Source: Phycisphaerae bacterium (lineage in GTDB: Bacteria > Planctomycetota > Phycisphaerae > UBA1845 > CAIVHJ01). From it: a stretch of DNA of 64,000 nucleotides. This document shows, piece after piece, positions 44,546 through 53,772 of this stretch (its first letter is position 1; the number at the start of each line of letters is the position of its first letter). The notes under the pieces were generated by a model. That model was given only the letters and a program-made list of their open reading frames with translations, was not told the DNA's origin and did not search any database. The position numbers and the translations under genes are program-made. The stretch covers positions 1 through 64,000 of the forward strand of contig JAJVHX010000008.1 of the NCBI GenBank assembly GCA_022072405.1. The letters run 5' to 3'.

Positions 44546-44634
44546 GACTGATAAAGTTTGAAACGTATTTCAATCTCAAAACCATGAAGACCGCTTCCTG
44601 ACGGTCGCGGCGCGGTGAAACATCACCCGTCCCG
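44546..44634 (+). repeat. Dispersed ~90-bp element, copy B (degenerate)
   Basis: ACTGATAAAGTTTGAA at the left, ACCATGAAGACCGCTTCCTG in the centre and CGGTGAAACATCACCCGTCCC at the right follow copy A in order and spacing, with many point changes. It lies between the STAS gene and the MFS gene. Confidence 0.75.
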
Positions 44635-44712
44635 GTGCGGGTGGGCGATAGCGTCGGTGTTGTTACAATAGCTTCGCGTTGCTTGATACCGGGTTATGGA
44701 GAGCGTGGCATC

Positions 44713-46623
44713 ATGCTGCCGGCGGATCGTCCATTATTGAGGAATCGCAGTTTCCTGCTGCTGTTTACCGCTTACGGAATCAGCGTCTTCGGCGATCATC
44801 TGATCGAGCTGGCCTTGATGACGGAGATGGGCATCCAGGAGGGCGAACAGACCACCGAAGTCAGCGCCCGCATCCTGTTCTATTTTTTCCTGCCCTATGT
44901 GCTGCTGGGACCCCTGGCGGGGATGGTGGCGGATCGGCTGCCGCGGCGGGCGATCATGATAACTGCCGACCTGATCCGCGTCGCCATCTGTATAGCCATT
45001 CCCTGGTACCTGCAGGCGATGCACGGGTTGCATAATGAATGGACCCTGCTGCCGATGTTGCTGCTGGGGTTGTTGGCCTGTTTTTTCAATCCCGCCCGCC
45101 AGTCAATGGTGCCCGTCATTGTTCCTGATGGGCAGCTGACCCAGGCCAACAGTATTCTCAACATACTGGGGCCGGTCGGCAGTATTGTCAGTTATATTGT
45201 CAGCGGCTGGCTGGTGGACTGGTCCGCCAATGCCCAGCCGGCCTCCCCATGGTTGGCGCCCTACTGGGCCAACTATTATGGTGATGGTCTGACCTTCGCC
45301 CTCAGCGCGCTGTTTCTCAGCCTGATGATTCTGCCGCGCACCACCCCGGCGATTGTCGTGTCCAGCCCGCTGCAGGATATTCGGCTCGGCTGGAATTATA
45401 TCCGCCGCCACCGCTATGTGTGGCAGTTGATGATCTTCACCGCTACCTTCTGGACGGCGGCGGGCGCTTTCAGCAGCATCGTGCCGACCATCGTGTTCAA
45501 GGTCTATAAGCCCTTTGCCCTGAGCTACGACGATCTGGGATATTTTCGCGCCTCCCTGGGGATCGGCATGTTGTGCGGGGGGGCGGTGCTGGCGATGATC
45601 GCCGAGGCGTCGCGTGCACACTGGAATATTATTGTCGGATTGCTGGGGTGCGGGCTGTTCATCGTGCTTTTTTCACTGGCTCCCTGGCCTGGGTTGGCGC
45701 TGGTGCTGGGGGTCATCGTCGGGATGTGCGGGGCGTGGATACTGGTCAGCGCCAACACCATGCTGCAGCGAATTGTGCCCGATCGCCTGCGCGGGCGAGT
45801 ATTCGGCATTGTCGATCTGAGCAACATGACCGGCATGCTGCTGGCGACGGGCCTGCTGGGCATGAAATTCATTCCCCGGCTCGACAGCCACGTGCAGACG
45901 ATCTTACAGGTGCTGGGCGGGAGTATGATGCTGCTGGGTATTTTCCTGTGGCGGCATCATGCGGGGCGGTCGGTCTTTCCGGTGATCGTCTCGTTTGTGA
46001 AATCGTTCAACGAAGTCTATGTGAAGTTCTGGCATCGGTTGCGACGGGAGGGCATCTGTACCGTGCCGGTACAGGGTGCCTGCATCGTGACCAGCAATCA
46101 CCTCAGCCAGGCGGACCAGAGTTTTCTGGTCTCCACCTCGCCGAATCGTACCTTCGGCTTCATGATCGCCCAGGAATTTTACCGACTGCCGATCTGGAGT
46201 TATTTCATTCGCCAGCTCGGCTGCATTCCGGTCAAACGCGACGGCAGTGATGTGGCGGCGACGAAGGAAGCGCTGCGGCGGCTGAAGAACGGCGAGGCCT
46301 TGTGTATCTTCATCCAGGGGGGGATTCCCACGGAGCAGAATCCGCGCGAACCGATGGACGGTGTGGCGACTTTGGCGCTGCGCAGCGGGGCGAAAGTGGT
46401 GCCCGTGCATATTTCTGGCGTCAAGCAGCGTCAGGGAATATTGGCGACCTACCTGGCCCGCCACTGCATTCGGGTGCGATATGGTAATGCCGTGGATTTG
46501 ACGGAATTTGGTGATGGTCGTGATCGTCAGCAGGTGCAGGCGGCGACGCAGAAAATCTGGGTGATGATTCAGGCACTCGCCCCGGCGGGGGGTGGGGGGT
46601 ATATTGAGGAAAACAGAGGATAG
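44713..46623 (+). CDS. MFS transporter-lysophospholipid acyltransferase fusion (LplT-Aas-like)
   Basis: The 636-residue protein has an N-terminal MFS domain of 12 helices (about 1-420; SFLLLFTAYGISVFGDHLIEL, RRAIMITADLIRV, GMCGAWILVSANTML) and a C-terminal PlsC-like acyltransferase domain (about 440-630). The acyltransferase block I is NHLSQAD, and block III is FIQGGIPTE, where the usual sequence is FPEGT. The arrangement is like LplT fused to the acyltransferase part of Aas, used to bring lysophospholipids in and reacylate them. The ATG at 44713 is preferred because upstream codons lie in the repeat element. The protease gene starts 22 nt downstream. Confidence 0.85.
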   Translation: MLPADRPLLRNRSFLLLFTAYGISVFGDHLIELALMTEMGIQEGEQTTEVSARILFYFFLPYVLLGPLAGMVADRLPRRAIMITADLIRVAICIAIPWYLQAMHGLHNEWTLLPMLLLGLLACFFNPARQSMVPVIVPDGQLTQANSILNILGPVGSIVSYIVSGWLVDWSANAQPASPWLAPYWANYYGDGLTFALSALFLSLMILPRTTPAIVVSSPLQDIRLGWNYIRRHRYVWQLMIFTATFWTAAGAFSSIVPTIVFKVYKPFALSYDDLGYFRASLGIGMLCGGAVLAMIAEASRAHWNIIVGLLGCGLFIVLFSLAPWPGLALVLGVIVGMCGAWILVSANTMLQRIVPDRLRGRVFGIVDLSNMTGMLLATGLLGMKFIPRLDSHVQTILQVLGGSMMLLGIFLWRHHAGRSVFPVIVSFVKSFNEVYVKFWHRLRREGICTVPVQGACIVTSNHLSQADQSFLVSTSPNRTFGFMIAQEFYRLPIWSYFIRQLGCIPVKRDGSDVAATKEALRRLKNGEALCIFIQGGIPTEQNPREPMDGVATLALRSGAKVVPVHISGVKQRQGILATYLARHCIRVRYGNAVDLTEFGDGRDRQQVQAATQKIWVMIQALAPAGGGGYIEENRG

Positions 46624-46645
46624 GGTGCAGGGCAAGGGAGCGCAG

Positions 46646-47989
46646 ATGGCAGATGTATCCGAACCTATGGTGACGCGACGGCAGTGGCTGTGGGCGGTAA
46701 TTGTCATGGCCCTGGGGCTGCTGTTCTGGTTTCTGCCGCCCATCGCTGCACGGCAGGAAGCTGTGATTCGCGGGCTGGCTCCGGTGGTGACCACCAAAGC
46801 ATTGATCCAGAAGTTCTACGTCGAGGAGGTGGAAGATAAGCAACTGCTGGATGGGGCCATCGCCGGCATGGTCGCCCAACTGGACCCGCACAGCCATTAT
46901 TTCACCCCCTCCGAATATGCGGTTTTTCTGGCCCAGACCAGCGGTGGGTATGCCGGTATCGGGATCACCTTCAACAAACAGGGCGAACAACTGGTGGTGG
47001 AATCGACGGTGGAGAACAGTCCGGCGTTTGATGCCGGGCTGCTTCCCGGTGACGTGGTGATCGAAGTGGCCGGCCGGTCGGTTGAACAGCTCAAGGTGAA
47101 TGAGATCAGCGAGGGGTTGCGCGGCGTGGAGGGGTCGATCGCCCATTTCAAGGTACGGCGACCCGCGACCGGCGAAGTCCTGGAATTTTCGATTCCGCGG
47201 AAGATCATCCATACGCACTCCATCTATGGTTTCCAGCGGCGTACGGATGATCCGACCAAGTGGAGCTTCTGGCTCGATGAGGCGGCGGGGATCGGATATA
47301 TCCGCATCAGCGAGTTCTGGGACATGACCGGACCGGAGTTTGATGCCGCCCTAGCGGCGCTGCCGCAGAGCTGGTTGAAAGGCTTGATCGTTGATCTGCG
47401 ATTCAATCCGGGCGGTGACGTGGTGGCGGTACAGATGGTGGTGGAGCGGCTGCTGTGGGAAGGGGTGATGATGACCACGCGCAATCGGCGCGAGGTGGTC
47501 GATACGGTAACGATCAGCGGGCGGGAGGTATTGCCTGGTAATATTCAGATGGTGGTGCTGGTTAACAATCTCTCAGCCAGCGGCGCCGAAATCCTGTCGG
47601 GTGTTCTGCAGTATTATAAACGAGCGGTAGTGGTGGGGCAGCGCAGTTACGGCAAGGGCAGCGTGCAGAGTTTTATTCCGTTGGAAGGAGATCGCGGGGC
47701 ATTGAAATTGACGGTGGCCTATTATTATCTGCCCAGCGGTCGCTGCATTCATCGCCGGCCGGAAAACTTTGATACCGATGAATGGGGTGTGTTGCCCGAT
47801 GTGATGGTACCGGTCGATGAAATGGAAATGATACGGATTCAGGATTCCTGGAGAGAGGCGGCCGTCATTCACAACGAACCGGGAGCGACACAGCAGCCGA
47901 TCCGGCTGGATCCGCAATTGACCCGGGCCATCGAGATCGTCCGGGGAAAAATCATCAGTCAGCCCACGACGACAGCAGCCGGCCCGTAA
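46646..47989 (+). CDS. C-terminal processing peptidase (S41 family, PDZ)
   Basis: The 447-residue protein has an N-terminal membrane anchor (about 13-31), a PDZ domain (GGYAGIGITFNKQGEQLVV ... GLLPGDVVIEVAG) and an S41 peptidase domain with the catalytic Ser in NNLSASGAEILSG and the Lys in GQRSYGKGSVQ. It should cleave C-terminal regions of envelope proteins. GGGAG lies 6 nt before the ATG at 46646. The order MFS-acyltransferase, protease, tsaD, with 22 and 2 nt between, suggests a single operon. Confidence 0.92.
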   Translation: MADVSEPMVTRRQWLWAVIVMALGLLFWFLPPIAARQEAVIRGLAPVVTTKALIQKFYVEEVEDKQLLDGAIAGMVAQLDPHSHYFTPSEYAVFLAQTSGGYAGIGITFNKQGEQLVVESTVENSPAFDAGLLPGDVVIEVAGRSVEQLKVNEISEGLRGVEGSIAHFKVRRPATGEVLEFSIPRKIIHTHSIYGFQRRTDDPTKWSFWLDEAAGIGYIRISEFWDMTGPEFDAALAALPQSWLKGLIVDLRFNPGGDVVAVQMVVERLLWEGVMMTTRNRREVVDTVTISGREVLPGNIQMVVLVNNLSASGAEILSGVLQYYKRAVVVGQRSYGKGSVQSFIPLEGDRGALKLTVAYYYLPSGRCIHRRPENFDTDEWGVLPDVMVPVDEMEMIRIQDSWREAAVIHNEPGATQQPIRLDPQLTRAIEIVRGKIISQPTTTAAGP

Positions 47990-47991
47990 TT

Positions 47992-49068
47992 ATGAAAATA
48001 CTGGGTATAGAAACATCCTGTGATGAATCAGCGGCAGCCGTGGTGGTGGATGGCCGGGAGGTGCTAAGCAACCTGGTCTCCAGCCAGATTGAACTGCATC
48101 GCAAGTTTGAGGGGGTGGTTCCGGAAATCGCTTCGCGGGCCCATCTGGAAGCGATCGACAGCCTGATTCAGCAGGCCCTGCAGGAGGCGGGTATAGGTCT
48201 GGCGGAAATTGATGCGGTGGCCGTTTCCAATCGGCCGGGTCTGGTCGGTTGTCTGATCATCGGCCTGACGGCTGCCAAGACGCTGGCCCTGGTGATGAAT
48301 AAACCGTTGCTGGCGGTGAATCATGTCCACGCACACGCCCTGAGTGCCGCCATGACGCTGGATCATGATCCCTGGCCGGCGGTGGCGCTGGTGGTGTCGG
48401 GCGGTCATACCTCGCTCTATTACGTTCCCGAAGCAACGAATCTGCAGCGCCTGGGCGGCACGACCGATGACGCCGCCGGTGAAGCCTTCGATAAAGTGGC
48501 GTCGATTTTGCGACTCGGTTTTCCGGGTGGACCGTTGATCGACCGGTTGGCCCGCAACGGCAACCCTCGTGCGGTGCAATTCCCGCGCACGCTGCTCGCT
48601 CCGCAGGCGTTTGATTTTTCCTTTTCGGGCATCAAGACGGCGGTGCTGTATCATGTTCATGGCCCCGGCAAGACCACCGGCGGACTGGAGAAATTTTCCG
48701 AGTCGCAGATTGCCGATATCGCCGCCAGTTTTCAGCAGGCGGTGGTCGATGTGCTGATTACCAAGACACTGCTGGCGGCGGAACGGACCGGGGTGCGGAC
48801 CATCGTGGGCGGCGGCGGAGTGGTGGCCAATTCCATGCTGCGGACCCAGTTACAGGCGGCTTGTACCGATCGCGGGCTGACGCTGCATCTGGCCCCCATG
48901 AAATACTGCACCGATAACGGGGCCATGATCGCCGCTGCCGGCTATCATTTACTGCGGGCGGGTCAGACCAGCCCGCTCGAAATCGATGTCTATTCCTATG
49001 AACTTGCGGAACGAGAATATATGAACCGTGAATCGTTGGATGAGGCCGCAGGGAACAGGCCACGGTGA
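47992..49068 (+). CDS. tsaD: tRNA N6-threonylcarbamoyladenosine transferase TsaD
   Basis: The 358-residue protein transfers threonylcarbamoyl to A37 of ANN-reading tRNAs. The signatures are: ILGIETSCDESAAAVV at the start, the metal-binding HVHAHALSA, VVSGGHTSLYYV, GEAFDKVASIL and GGGVVANSMLR. It starts 2 nt after the protease stop, so it is probably translated from the same mRNA. TsaB and TsaE are not seen. Confidence 0.96.
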   Translation: MKILGIETSCDESAAAVVVDGREVLSNLVSSQIELHRKFEGVVPEIASRAHLEAIDSLIQQALQEAGIGLAEIDAVAVSNRPGLVGCLIIGLTAAKTLALVMNKPLLAVNHVHAHALSAAMTLDHDPWPAVALVVSGGHTSLYYVPEATNLQRLGGTTDDAAGEAFDKVASILRLGFPGGPLIDRLARNGNPRAVQFPRTLLAPQAFDFSFSGIKTAVLYHVHGPGKTTGGLEKFSESQIADIAASFQQAVVDVLITKTLLAAERTGVRTIVGGGGVVANSMLRTQLQAACTDRGLTLHLAPMKYCTDNGAMIAAAGYHLLRAGQTSPLEIDVYSYELAEREYMNRESLDEAAGNRPR

Positions 49069-49123
49069 ACGGAAAAAAGTTGAATCCGGTGTTGGCCACG
49101 AGTCACGAGATACTATTATTTTT

Positions 49124-49150
49124 AGAGCCGCGAGCGCCGGCACGCGGGTT
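49124..49150. repeat. REP-like palindrome upstream of larB
   Basis: AGAGCCGCGAGCGCCGGCAC then GCGGGTT contains CCGCG/CGCGG arms and the core GCGCCGGC. The AGAGCCGCG block is shared with the hutI insertion. Confidence 0.45.
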
Positions 49151-49176
49151 ACAACAGTAAGTTGTGGACTGATCTG

Positions 49177-49932
49177 ATGAATATTGAATCGCTGCGTCAT
49201 TTACTGGAGCAGGTGCGGACTGGTTCAACCGGCATCGATGAAGCGCTGGCCTCGCTGCGTCATCTGCCCTTTGAGGATCTGGGTTTTGCCAAGGTGGATC
49301 ATCATCGGCAGCTGCGCTGTGGTTTTCCCGAAGTGATCTATGGGGCCGGCAAGAGCAGCGAACAGGTAGCGGTCATTTTTGAAAAACGGGCCGCCGGTGG
49401 CGGAAATGTACTGGTGACCCGCTCTTCGCCGGAGCAGTATACAGCCGTGCGGGAGCGCTTCGCCGCGGCGCAATATCATGAGCTGGCCCGCTGCATCACG
49501 CTGCAGCAGCAGGCGGCGGCGACCAGCGCCACACATATCGCCGTGGTGGCGGCGGGAACCAGCGATCTGCCGGTGGCGGAGGAAGCCCGCATCACGGCGG
49601 AAATGATGCATCAGCGGGTGCAGACCTATTTCGATGTCGGTGTCGCCGGCGTGCATCGGTTGCTGGCCCATGTGGCCCAGCTGCAGCAGGCCAGCGTGGT
49701 GGTGGCGGTGGCGGGGATGGAAGGGGCGCTGGCCAGCGTGGTCGGCGGGCTGGTGGCGGTGCCGGTGATCGCCGTGCCCACCAGTGTCGGCTATGGTGCT
49801 CATTTTCAGGGACTCGCTCCGCTGTTGACCATGTTGAACAGTTGCGCGAGCAACGTCGCGGTGGTGAATATTGATAACGGCTTTGGTGCGGGATACCTGG
49901 CGGCGCTGATCAATCGGCAAAAAACAGAATGA
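49177..49932 (+). CDS. larB: Nickel-pincer cofactor biosynthesis protein LarB
   Basis: The 251-residue protein matches LarB, an AIR carboxylase-like enzyme that carboxylates nicotinic acid adenine dinucleotide in the pathway to the lactate racemase cofactor. Signals are LGFAKVDHHRQLRCGFPEVIYGAGK in the N-terminal part and an AIR carboxylase region: VVAAGTSDLPVAEEA, VVVAVAGMEGALASVV, and VIAVPTSVGYGAHFQGL. larC, larE and larA are not in the window. An ATG at 49177 is chosen; a TTG at 49162 is possible. nnrD follows. Confidence 0.9.
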   Translation: MNIESLRHLLEQVRTGSTGIDEALASLRHLPFEDLGFAKVDHHRQLRCGFPEVIYGAGKSSEQVAVIFEKRAAGGGNVLVTRSSPEQYTAVRERFAAAQYHELARCITLQQQAAATSATHIAVVAAGTSDLPVAEEARITAEMMHQRVQTYFDVGVAGVHRLLAHVAQLQQASVVVAVAGMEGALASVVGGLVAVPVIAVPTSVGYGAHFQGLAPLLTMLNSCASNVAVVNIDNGFGAGYLAALINRQKTE

Positions 49933-50014
49933 GGTTCACTACCGAGACACGTCGTGCACGGCGAGTAGTTCAATTGCAGAATTGAAATGGGTATGTGATG
50001 ATATTCAGGTAGTT

Positions 50015-50824
50015 ATGCCCACTCTATCTCATTTACCACCGCGACCGCGAGATGCCCATAAGGGAAACTTTGGCCGGGTGCAGATCATCGGCGGCAGCGA
50101 CAGCATGGCGGGGGCTCCGGCGCTGGCTGCTTTGGCGGCGCTGCGCAGCGGAGCGGGGCTGGTTAACATTGCCTGCCCGGATGATGTCCGATCAATTGTG
50201 GCTGGTCTGGTGCCCTGTGCGACAACTCTGCGAGTGGAAGATTATAAGAATTTTGAAGCAACCGTTCGCGGTATCGGACCGGGGCTGGGTCATTCACTTT
50301 CCGACAGTCAGCTGATGAACTTGCTCGGCGAACAATCGGTCCCCATGGTGCTCGATGCCGATGGGTTGAATCGGCTCGCCAGTATCAAAGAATGGTGGCA
50401 ACACACCAGTACCCACACCATTCTGACGCCCCATCCCGGAGAGATGAAGCGTCTCTGCGAATCCGCCGGACTCGCTTTTGATCTCCGCGCCCGTACGGAG
50501 GTCGCCCTCGCACTTGCCCAACGCTCGCGGGCCATCGTGGTGCTCAAAGGCGCTGGAACGGTGATCACCGACGGCCATCGTCACGAAATTAACAATACCG
50601 GCAATCCGGGAATGGCCACCGGCGGCAGCGGGGATGTGCTCACCGGCGTGATCACCGGACTGCTGGGACAGGGGCTTTCACCGTATAACGCCGCCATTCT
50701 GGGGGTTTATCTGCATGGTCTGGCCGGTGATCTGGCCGCTAAACAACTGGGAGAGATTTCACTCATCGCCACCGACCTTATCGACAACCTGCCCGCAGCC
50801 TTTCGACAACTGCCCGCGGCGTAG
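50015..50824 (+). CDS. nnrD: ADP-dependent NAD(P)H-hydrate dehydratase
   Basis: The 269-residue protein is a ribokinase-like enzyme that dehydrates the damaged NAD(P)H hydrate. It shows HKGNFGRVQIIGGSDSMAGA, VLDADGLNRL, TPHPGEMKRL and NTGNPGMATGGSGDVLTGVI, the typical active-site run. It lacks the NnrE epimerase domain that is often fused to it. An ATG at 50015 is chosen over the frame start at 49982. It lies 82 nt downstream of larB. Confidence 0.92.
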   Translation: MPTLSHLPPRPRDAHKGNFGRVQIIGGSDSMAGAPALAALAALRSGAGLVNIACPDDVRSIVAGLVPCATTLRVEDYKNFEATVRGIGPGLGHSLSDSQLMNLLGEQSVPMVLDADGLNRLASIKEWWQHTSTHTILTPHPGEMKRLCESAGLAFDLRARTEVALALAQRSRAIVVLKGAGTVITDGHRHEINNTGNPGMATGGSGDVLTGVITGLLGQGLSPYNAAILGVYLHGLAGDLAAKQLGEISLIATDLIDNLPAAFRQLPAA

Positions 50825-50875
50825 CGTCGTACTGGTGCGGGCATCAAATATTTCCAGAGCGCATCGTAAGATCAG

Positions 50876-51409
50876 TTATGGTGTGCAGACAATCAGGTCA
50901 CCAGCTTGGGGGCAAGACCAGTTTCGCCAGGCTTTGATGATTTGCTGGCCAGACGCACTGGTCATCTCGAACCATTGATCGTTGTCCAATTGACGGACCA
51001 GGGTGTTTTTCTGAAAGAAATCGCCATCCCGCAGGGGAATCGTCCCCGCGTACGGACGCTGCCGGCGATGGGCTGCATGAATATCCTCCAGAATTTTTTT
51101 CAGTTCCGGTGAGTATTGCTCCAGATAAGCGATCTTGCGGGTATCCGCACCGCACTGGTCTGATCGGCAATCGACCACCCAGGCTCGAACACCATCACCG
51201 CTGATCCCACCGATGCCCGTGTCCGGAGCTAAAGTCTCCCGCGGCACTTCATACAGCCTTTTTTCGCTCAGATCATAAAACCAGATGGTCAGTCCTTCTT
51301 CACCCATCGCGGTGGAAGAAGTGAAGTAGGTGATGATCCAAACCAGCACGATCAGCACCATGGTGAGCAAGGCACTATACCGGAGCAGGGATTTATTTCT
51401 GGGCGTCAT
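50876..51409 (-). CDS. Single-pass membrane protein, unknown
   Basis: The 177-residue protein has a TM helix (about 11-28: SALLTMVLIVLVWIITYF) and an outer domain with five Cys (VVDCRSDQCGAD, NWSCPQAGDLIVC). It is encoded 28 nt downstream of the pseudopilin gene and in the same direction, suggesting a shared transcript. I see this pairing in the style of planctomycete pseudopilin operons but cannot assign a function. Confidence 0.72.
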   Translation of the reverse strand: MTPRNKSLLRYSALLTMVLIVLVWIITYFTSSTAMGEEGLTIWFYDLSEKRLYEVPRETLAPDTGIGGISGDGVRAWVVDCRSDQCGADTRKIAYLEQYSPELKKILEDIHAAHRRQRPYAGTIPLRDGDFFQKNTLVRQLDNDQWFEMTSASGQQIIKAWRNWSCPQAGDLIVCTP

Positions 51410-51437
51410 CGCTTCTTTTCCGAAACACGGGTTCTGT

Positions 51438-52328
51438 TTACGGGTAGATGATGGAATCGGACTGATGCAGATAGGGATCGATTGACCAGCGGCAGAGTTG
51501 CTGGTCGCAGCGGATGTCGTTGGCGTTCAGTTTTTCGTAATGGCCGTCAGCCATCACATAGTTCGCGCTGCTTTCATGTCTCCAGCAGCCGTAGTCATCC
51601 TGCAGAATGCGATTAAAGCCCGGTTCACCCTGTCCATAATCGTTCGGGATGCGGACATATTTAATCCACCAGTTGTCGCTGGCCCACAAGTCCGCCGTGC
51701 CGCTGCCGCCGTCGCCGAACCAGACCAGGTTGTAGGGCATTCGTATTTCATCCATCCGCGTCATGCCGTCAAAGTAACCGGAATCGAGCTGGCGGCCGAA
51801 GGGCATTGATTTGACGCGCAGTTCGGGGTGGGGATCGGAGTTGCGGATCCAGTGCACCCCGGCGATGCCGATGCCGCTGGCATTCCAGCGCTCGCGCGGA
51901 TGAACAACGCCGAAGAGTTTCGACCATTCATAACTGCCGTCCAGGGCGAATCCGCCATAAGCGGCATCCAGTGCGGTTAAGCCGTCTGCATAAACCGCTC
52001 GGCTTTCGGCTGGGCAGTCAAATAATTTGGGAACGCGTCCGGCGTAGTCATAGAGCAATACCCGGAAGGTGATTTCTGACTGAACACCCCCAGGATAAAC
52101 ATAGTCTTCAAGCGGATTCAACCAATCGTCATTGCTCCTGGCGTAATAATTGACCGCCATAGCCAGTTGCCGCTGGTTGGAGGCACAGACCAGACCCTGC
52201 GCCAGGCGGCGAACACTGGCGACCGAAGGCAGAAGTATGGAGATCAACGTGGAGATGATGGCGGTGACCACCAGCAGCTCAATCAGTGTGAATCCCCCTG
52301 ACGCTCTGGTGCTGCGAGTCAGTGACAT
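51438..52328 (-). CDS. Type II secretion-like pseudopilin (prepilin N-terminal motif)
   Basis: The 296-residue protein has a prepilin peptidase motif: SGGFTLIELLVVTAIISTLI, with cleavage after the second Gly and Glu at +5. The rest matches the planctomycete family of prepilin-like proteins (DUF1559-like): ANYYARSNDDW-like region, and near the C-terminus VMADGHYEKLNANDI, resembling the H-x9-DG type end. These are believed to form pseudopili or be exported by a type II-like system. No other T2SS gene is in the window. Confidence 0.87.
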   Translation of the reverse strand: MSLTRSTRASGGFTLIELLVVTAIISTLISILLPSVASVRRLAQGLVCASNQRQLAMAVNYYARSNDDWLNPLEDYVYPGGVQSEITFRVLLYDYAGRVPKLFDCPAESRAVYADGLTALDAAYGGFALDGSYEWSKLFGVVHPRERWNASGIGIAGVHWIRNSDPHPELRVKSMPFGRQLDSGYFDGMTRMDEIRMPYNLVWFGDGGSGTADLWASDNWWIKYVRIPNDYGQGEPGFNRILQDDYGCWRHESSANYVMADGHYEKLNANDIRCDQQLCRWSIDPYLHQSDSIIYP

Positions 52329-52531
52329 GACCGGTCCTCCTGATTTTTCCGACCCCAGAGTGCCACTGCCATTATACTGAACTGGTATTCGATCAACAAT
52401 AATTAGACGGGCAGATGATCATATTTAATAGTTTCATAATAGTAGCCATGTATTGAGCTGGATATACTCGATCAATCAGGATTCATCATATCAAAATCGA
52501 TACCATCAAGATCTGATGGAGGAAAAACAGG

Positions 52532-53662
52532 ATGCAGCTAATTCATGTTTTATTGCCGGTGGTGAGCGGCTTGATATTGGCTCAGGATACCGCTCCAAAT
52601 ATTGAACCCGCGGATTCCAATTCGCAGCCGACGCTCCAACGTACCTTTTTACTGGCCGGTGTGCGCGGGCCGACCGGTGTGACCGGAGTCATGGGTCGTA
52701 TCGATCATCTCGCCTATGATCCGGCGACCGACCGCTTGTTTGTGGCAGCGTTGGAAAATGGCTCACTGGAGGTCATTGACCTTAAAAAAGGTGAACGAAT
52801 AAAAAGCATCGCGGGTCTGAAGAAGCCCCAGGGAATCGCCGTCGTCCCCGATACGGGCAGCGTCGTGGTGGCTTGCGGAGAAGATGGTGTCGCTCATGTT
52901 TATGATACCCAAACGCTGGAGGAGAAACAGCATTTTACGGCGGGTCCAGGTGCTGACAATGTACGGTATGATAGCCAGTATCACACGGTGTACATCACCC
53001 ATCGTCAAGAAGATAGCGGGGTCATCACGGTCTATGATGCCAAAACACTGGCCGTACTTCGCCGGATTTCCTTTCTCACTCGGCCGGAATCATTTCAACT
53101 CGATCCAGCCGGCAATCGTCTGTTCGCCAATCTGCCCGGCGGAGTCCGCGCCACTGCTGACGGCAGTGTTGCGGTCGTTGATCGCACTTCCGGTGATAAA
53201 CTGGCCCAGATAGATTTACCCGGACGGGCCCGCAATTTCCCGATGGCCTTTGATACGGCTCACGAACGGCTGTTCATTGTCTCACGCAAGCCGGCGAAGC
53301 TGATTCTGATTGATACACGCACCTACCAGGTTACTGCGCAAGCCGATTGCGCGGAAGATTCCGATGATCTCTTTTATGATGCGCAGAATAATCAGGTAGT
53401 GGTGATTGGCGGTGGCTATCGGCCGGACCTGCGTCTGGAAAACGAGCCGATCCCAGCGGGTACTCCGGATGAAACCGGAGCCATCGATATCTTTTCGATC
53501 GACGATCAGGGACAACTGCACAAAATCGCCTCTACCCCGACGCTTCCGCACGCCCGGACGGGCTTGTTTGTCGCCAACCGGCGGGCACTCTATGTGGCGG
53601 TTCCGCCTCAGGGTGAACGCGACTCCGAAATCCGCGAGTACTTGATTCCCGGTCAAAAATAA
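52532..53662 (+). CDS. YncE-like secreted beta-propeller protein
   Basis: The 376-residue protein has an N-terminal signal peptide (about 1-17) and then seven-bladed propeller-like repeats: DHLAYDPATDRLFVAAL, GSLEVIDLKKGERI, GIAVVPDTGSVVVACGEDG, VYDTQTLEEK, GSVAVVDRTSGDKLAQ, LILIDTRTYQ. They recall YVTN/YncE family repeats. GGAGGA lies upstream of the ATG. It has no catalytic motif; binding or scaffold role is inferred. The next gene is convergent. Confidence 0.82.
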   Translation: MQLIHVLLPVVSGLILAQDTAPNIEPADSNSQPTLQRTFLLAGVRGPTGVTGVMGRIDHLAYDPATDRLFVAALENGSLEVIDLKKGERIKSIAGLKKPQGIAVVPDTGSVVVACGEDGVAHVYDTQTLEEKQHFTAGPGADNVRYDSQYHTVYITHRQEDSGVITVYDAKTLAVLRRISFLTRPESFQLDPAGNRLFANLPGGVRATADGSVAVVDRTSGDKLAQIDLPGRARNFPMAFDTAHERLFIVSRKPAKLILIDTRTYQVTAQADCAEDSDDLFYDAQNNQVVVIGGGYRPDLRLENEPIPAGTPDETGAIDIFSIDDQGQLHKIASTPTLPHARTGLFVANRRALYVAVPPQGERDSEIREYLIPGQK

Positions 53663-53710
53663 ACAGCGATCTTGATAATGAATCACCCCGGTGGTTTCCT
53701 AGAAATGAAG

Positions 53711-53736
53711 AAGGGACGGGATGATACCCGTCCCTT
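53711..53736. terminator. Terminator-like hairpin between convergent genes
   Basis: AAGGGACGGG (53711-53720) pairs with CCCGTCCCTT (53727-53736) around ATGATA. It lacks a T run on the plus side; the minus side has TTCATTTC. It probably serves the two convergent propeller-protein genes. Confidence 0.6.
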
Positions 53737-53772
53737 CGGCGTACGAGGATTTTTCGCGCGATCCGGAGTCGA

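Noticed and set aside
45904-46797. 297-residue antisense ORF
   Set aside because: It covers the well-supported MFS-acyltransferase and protease genes and has no domain features.
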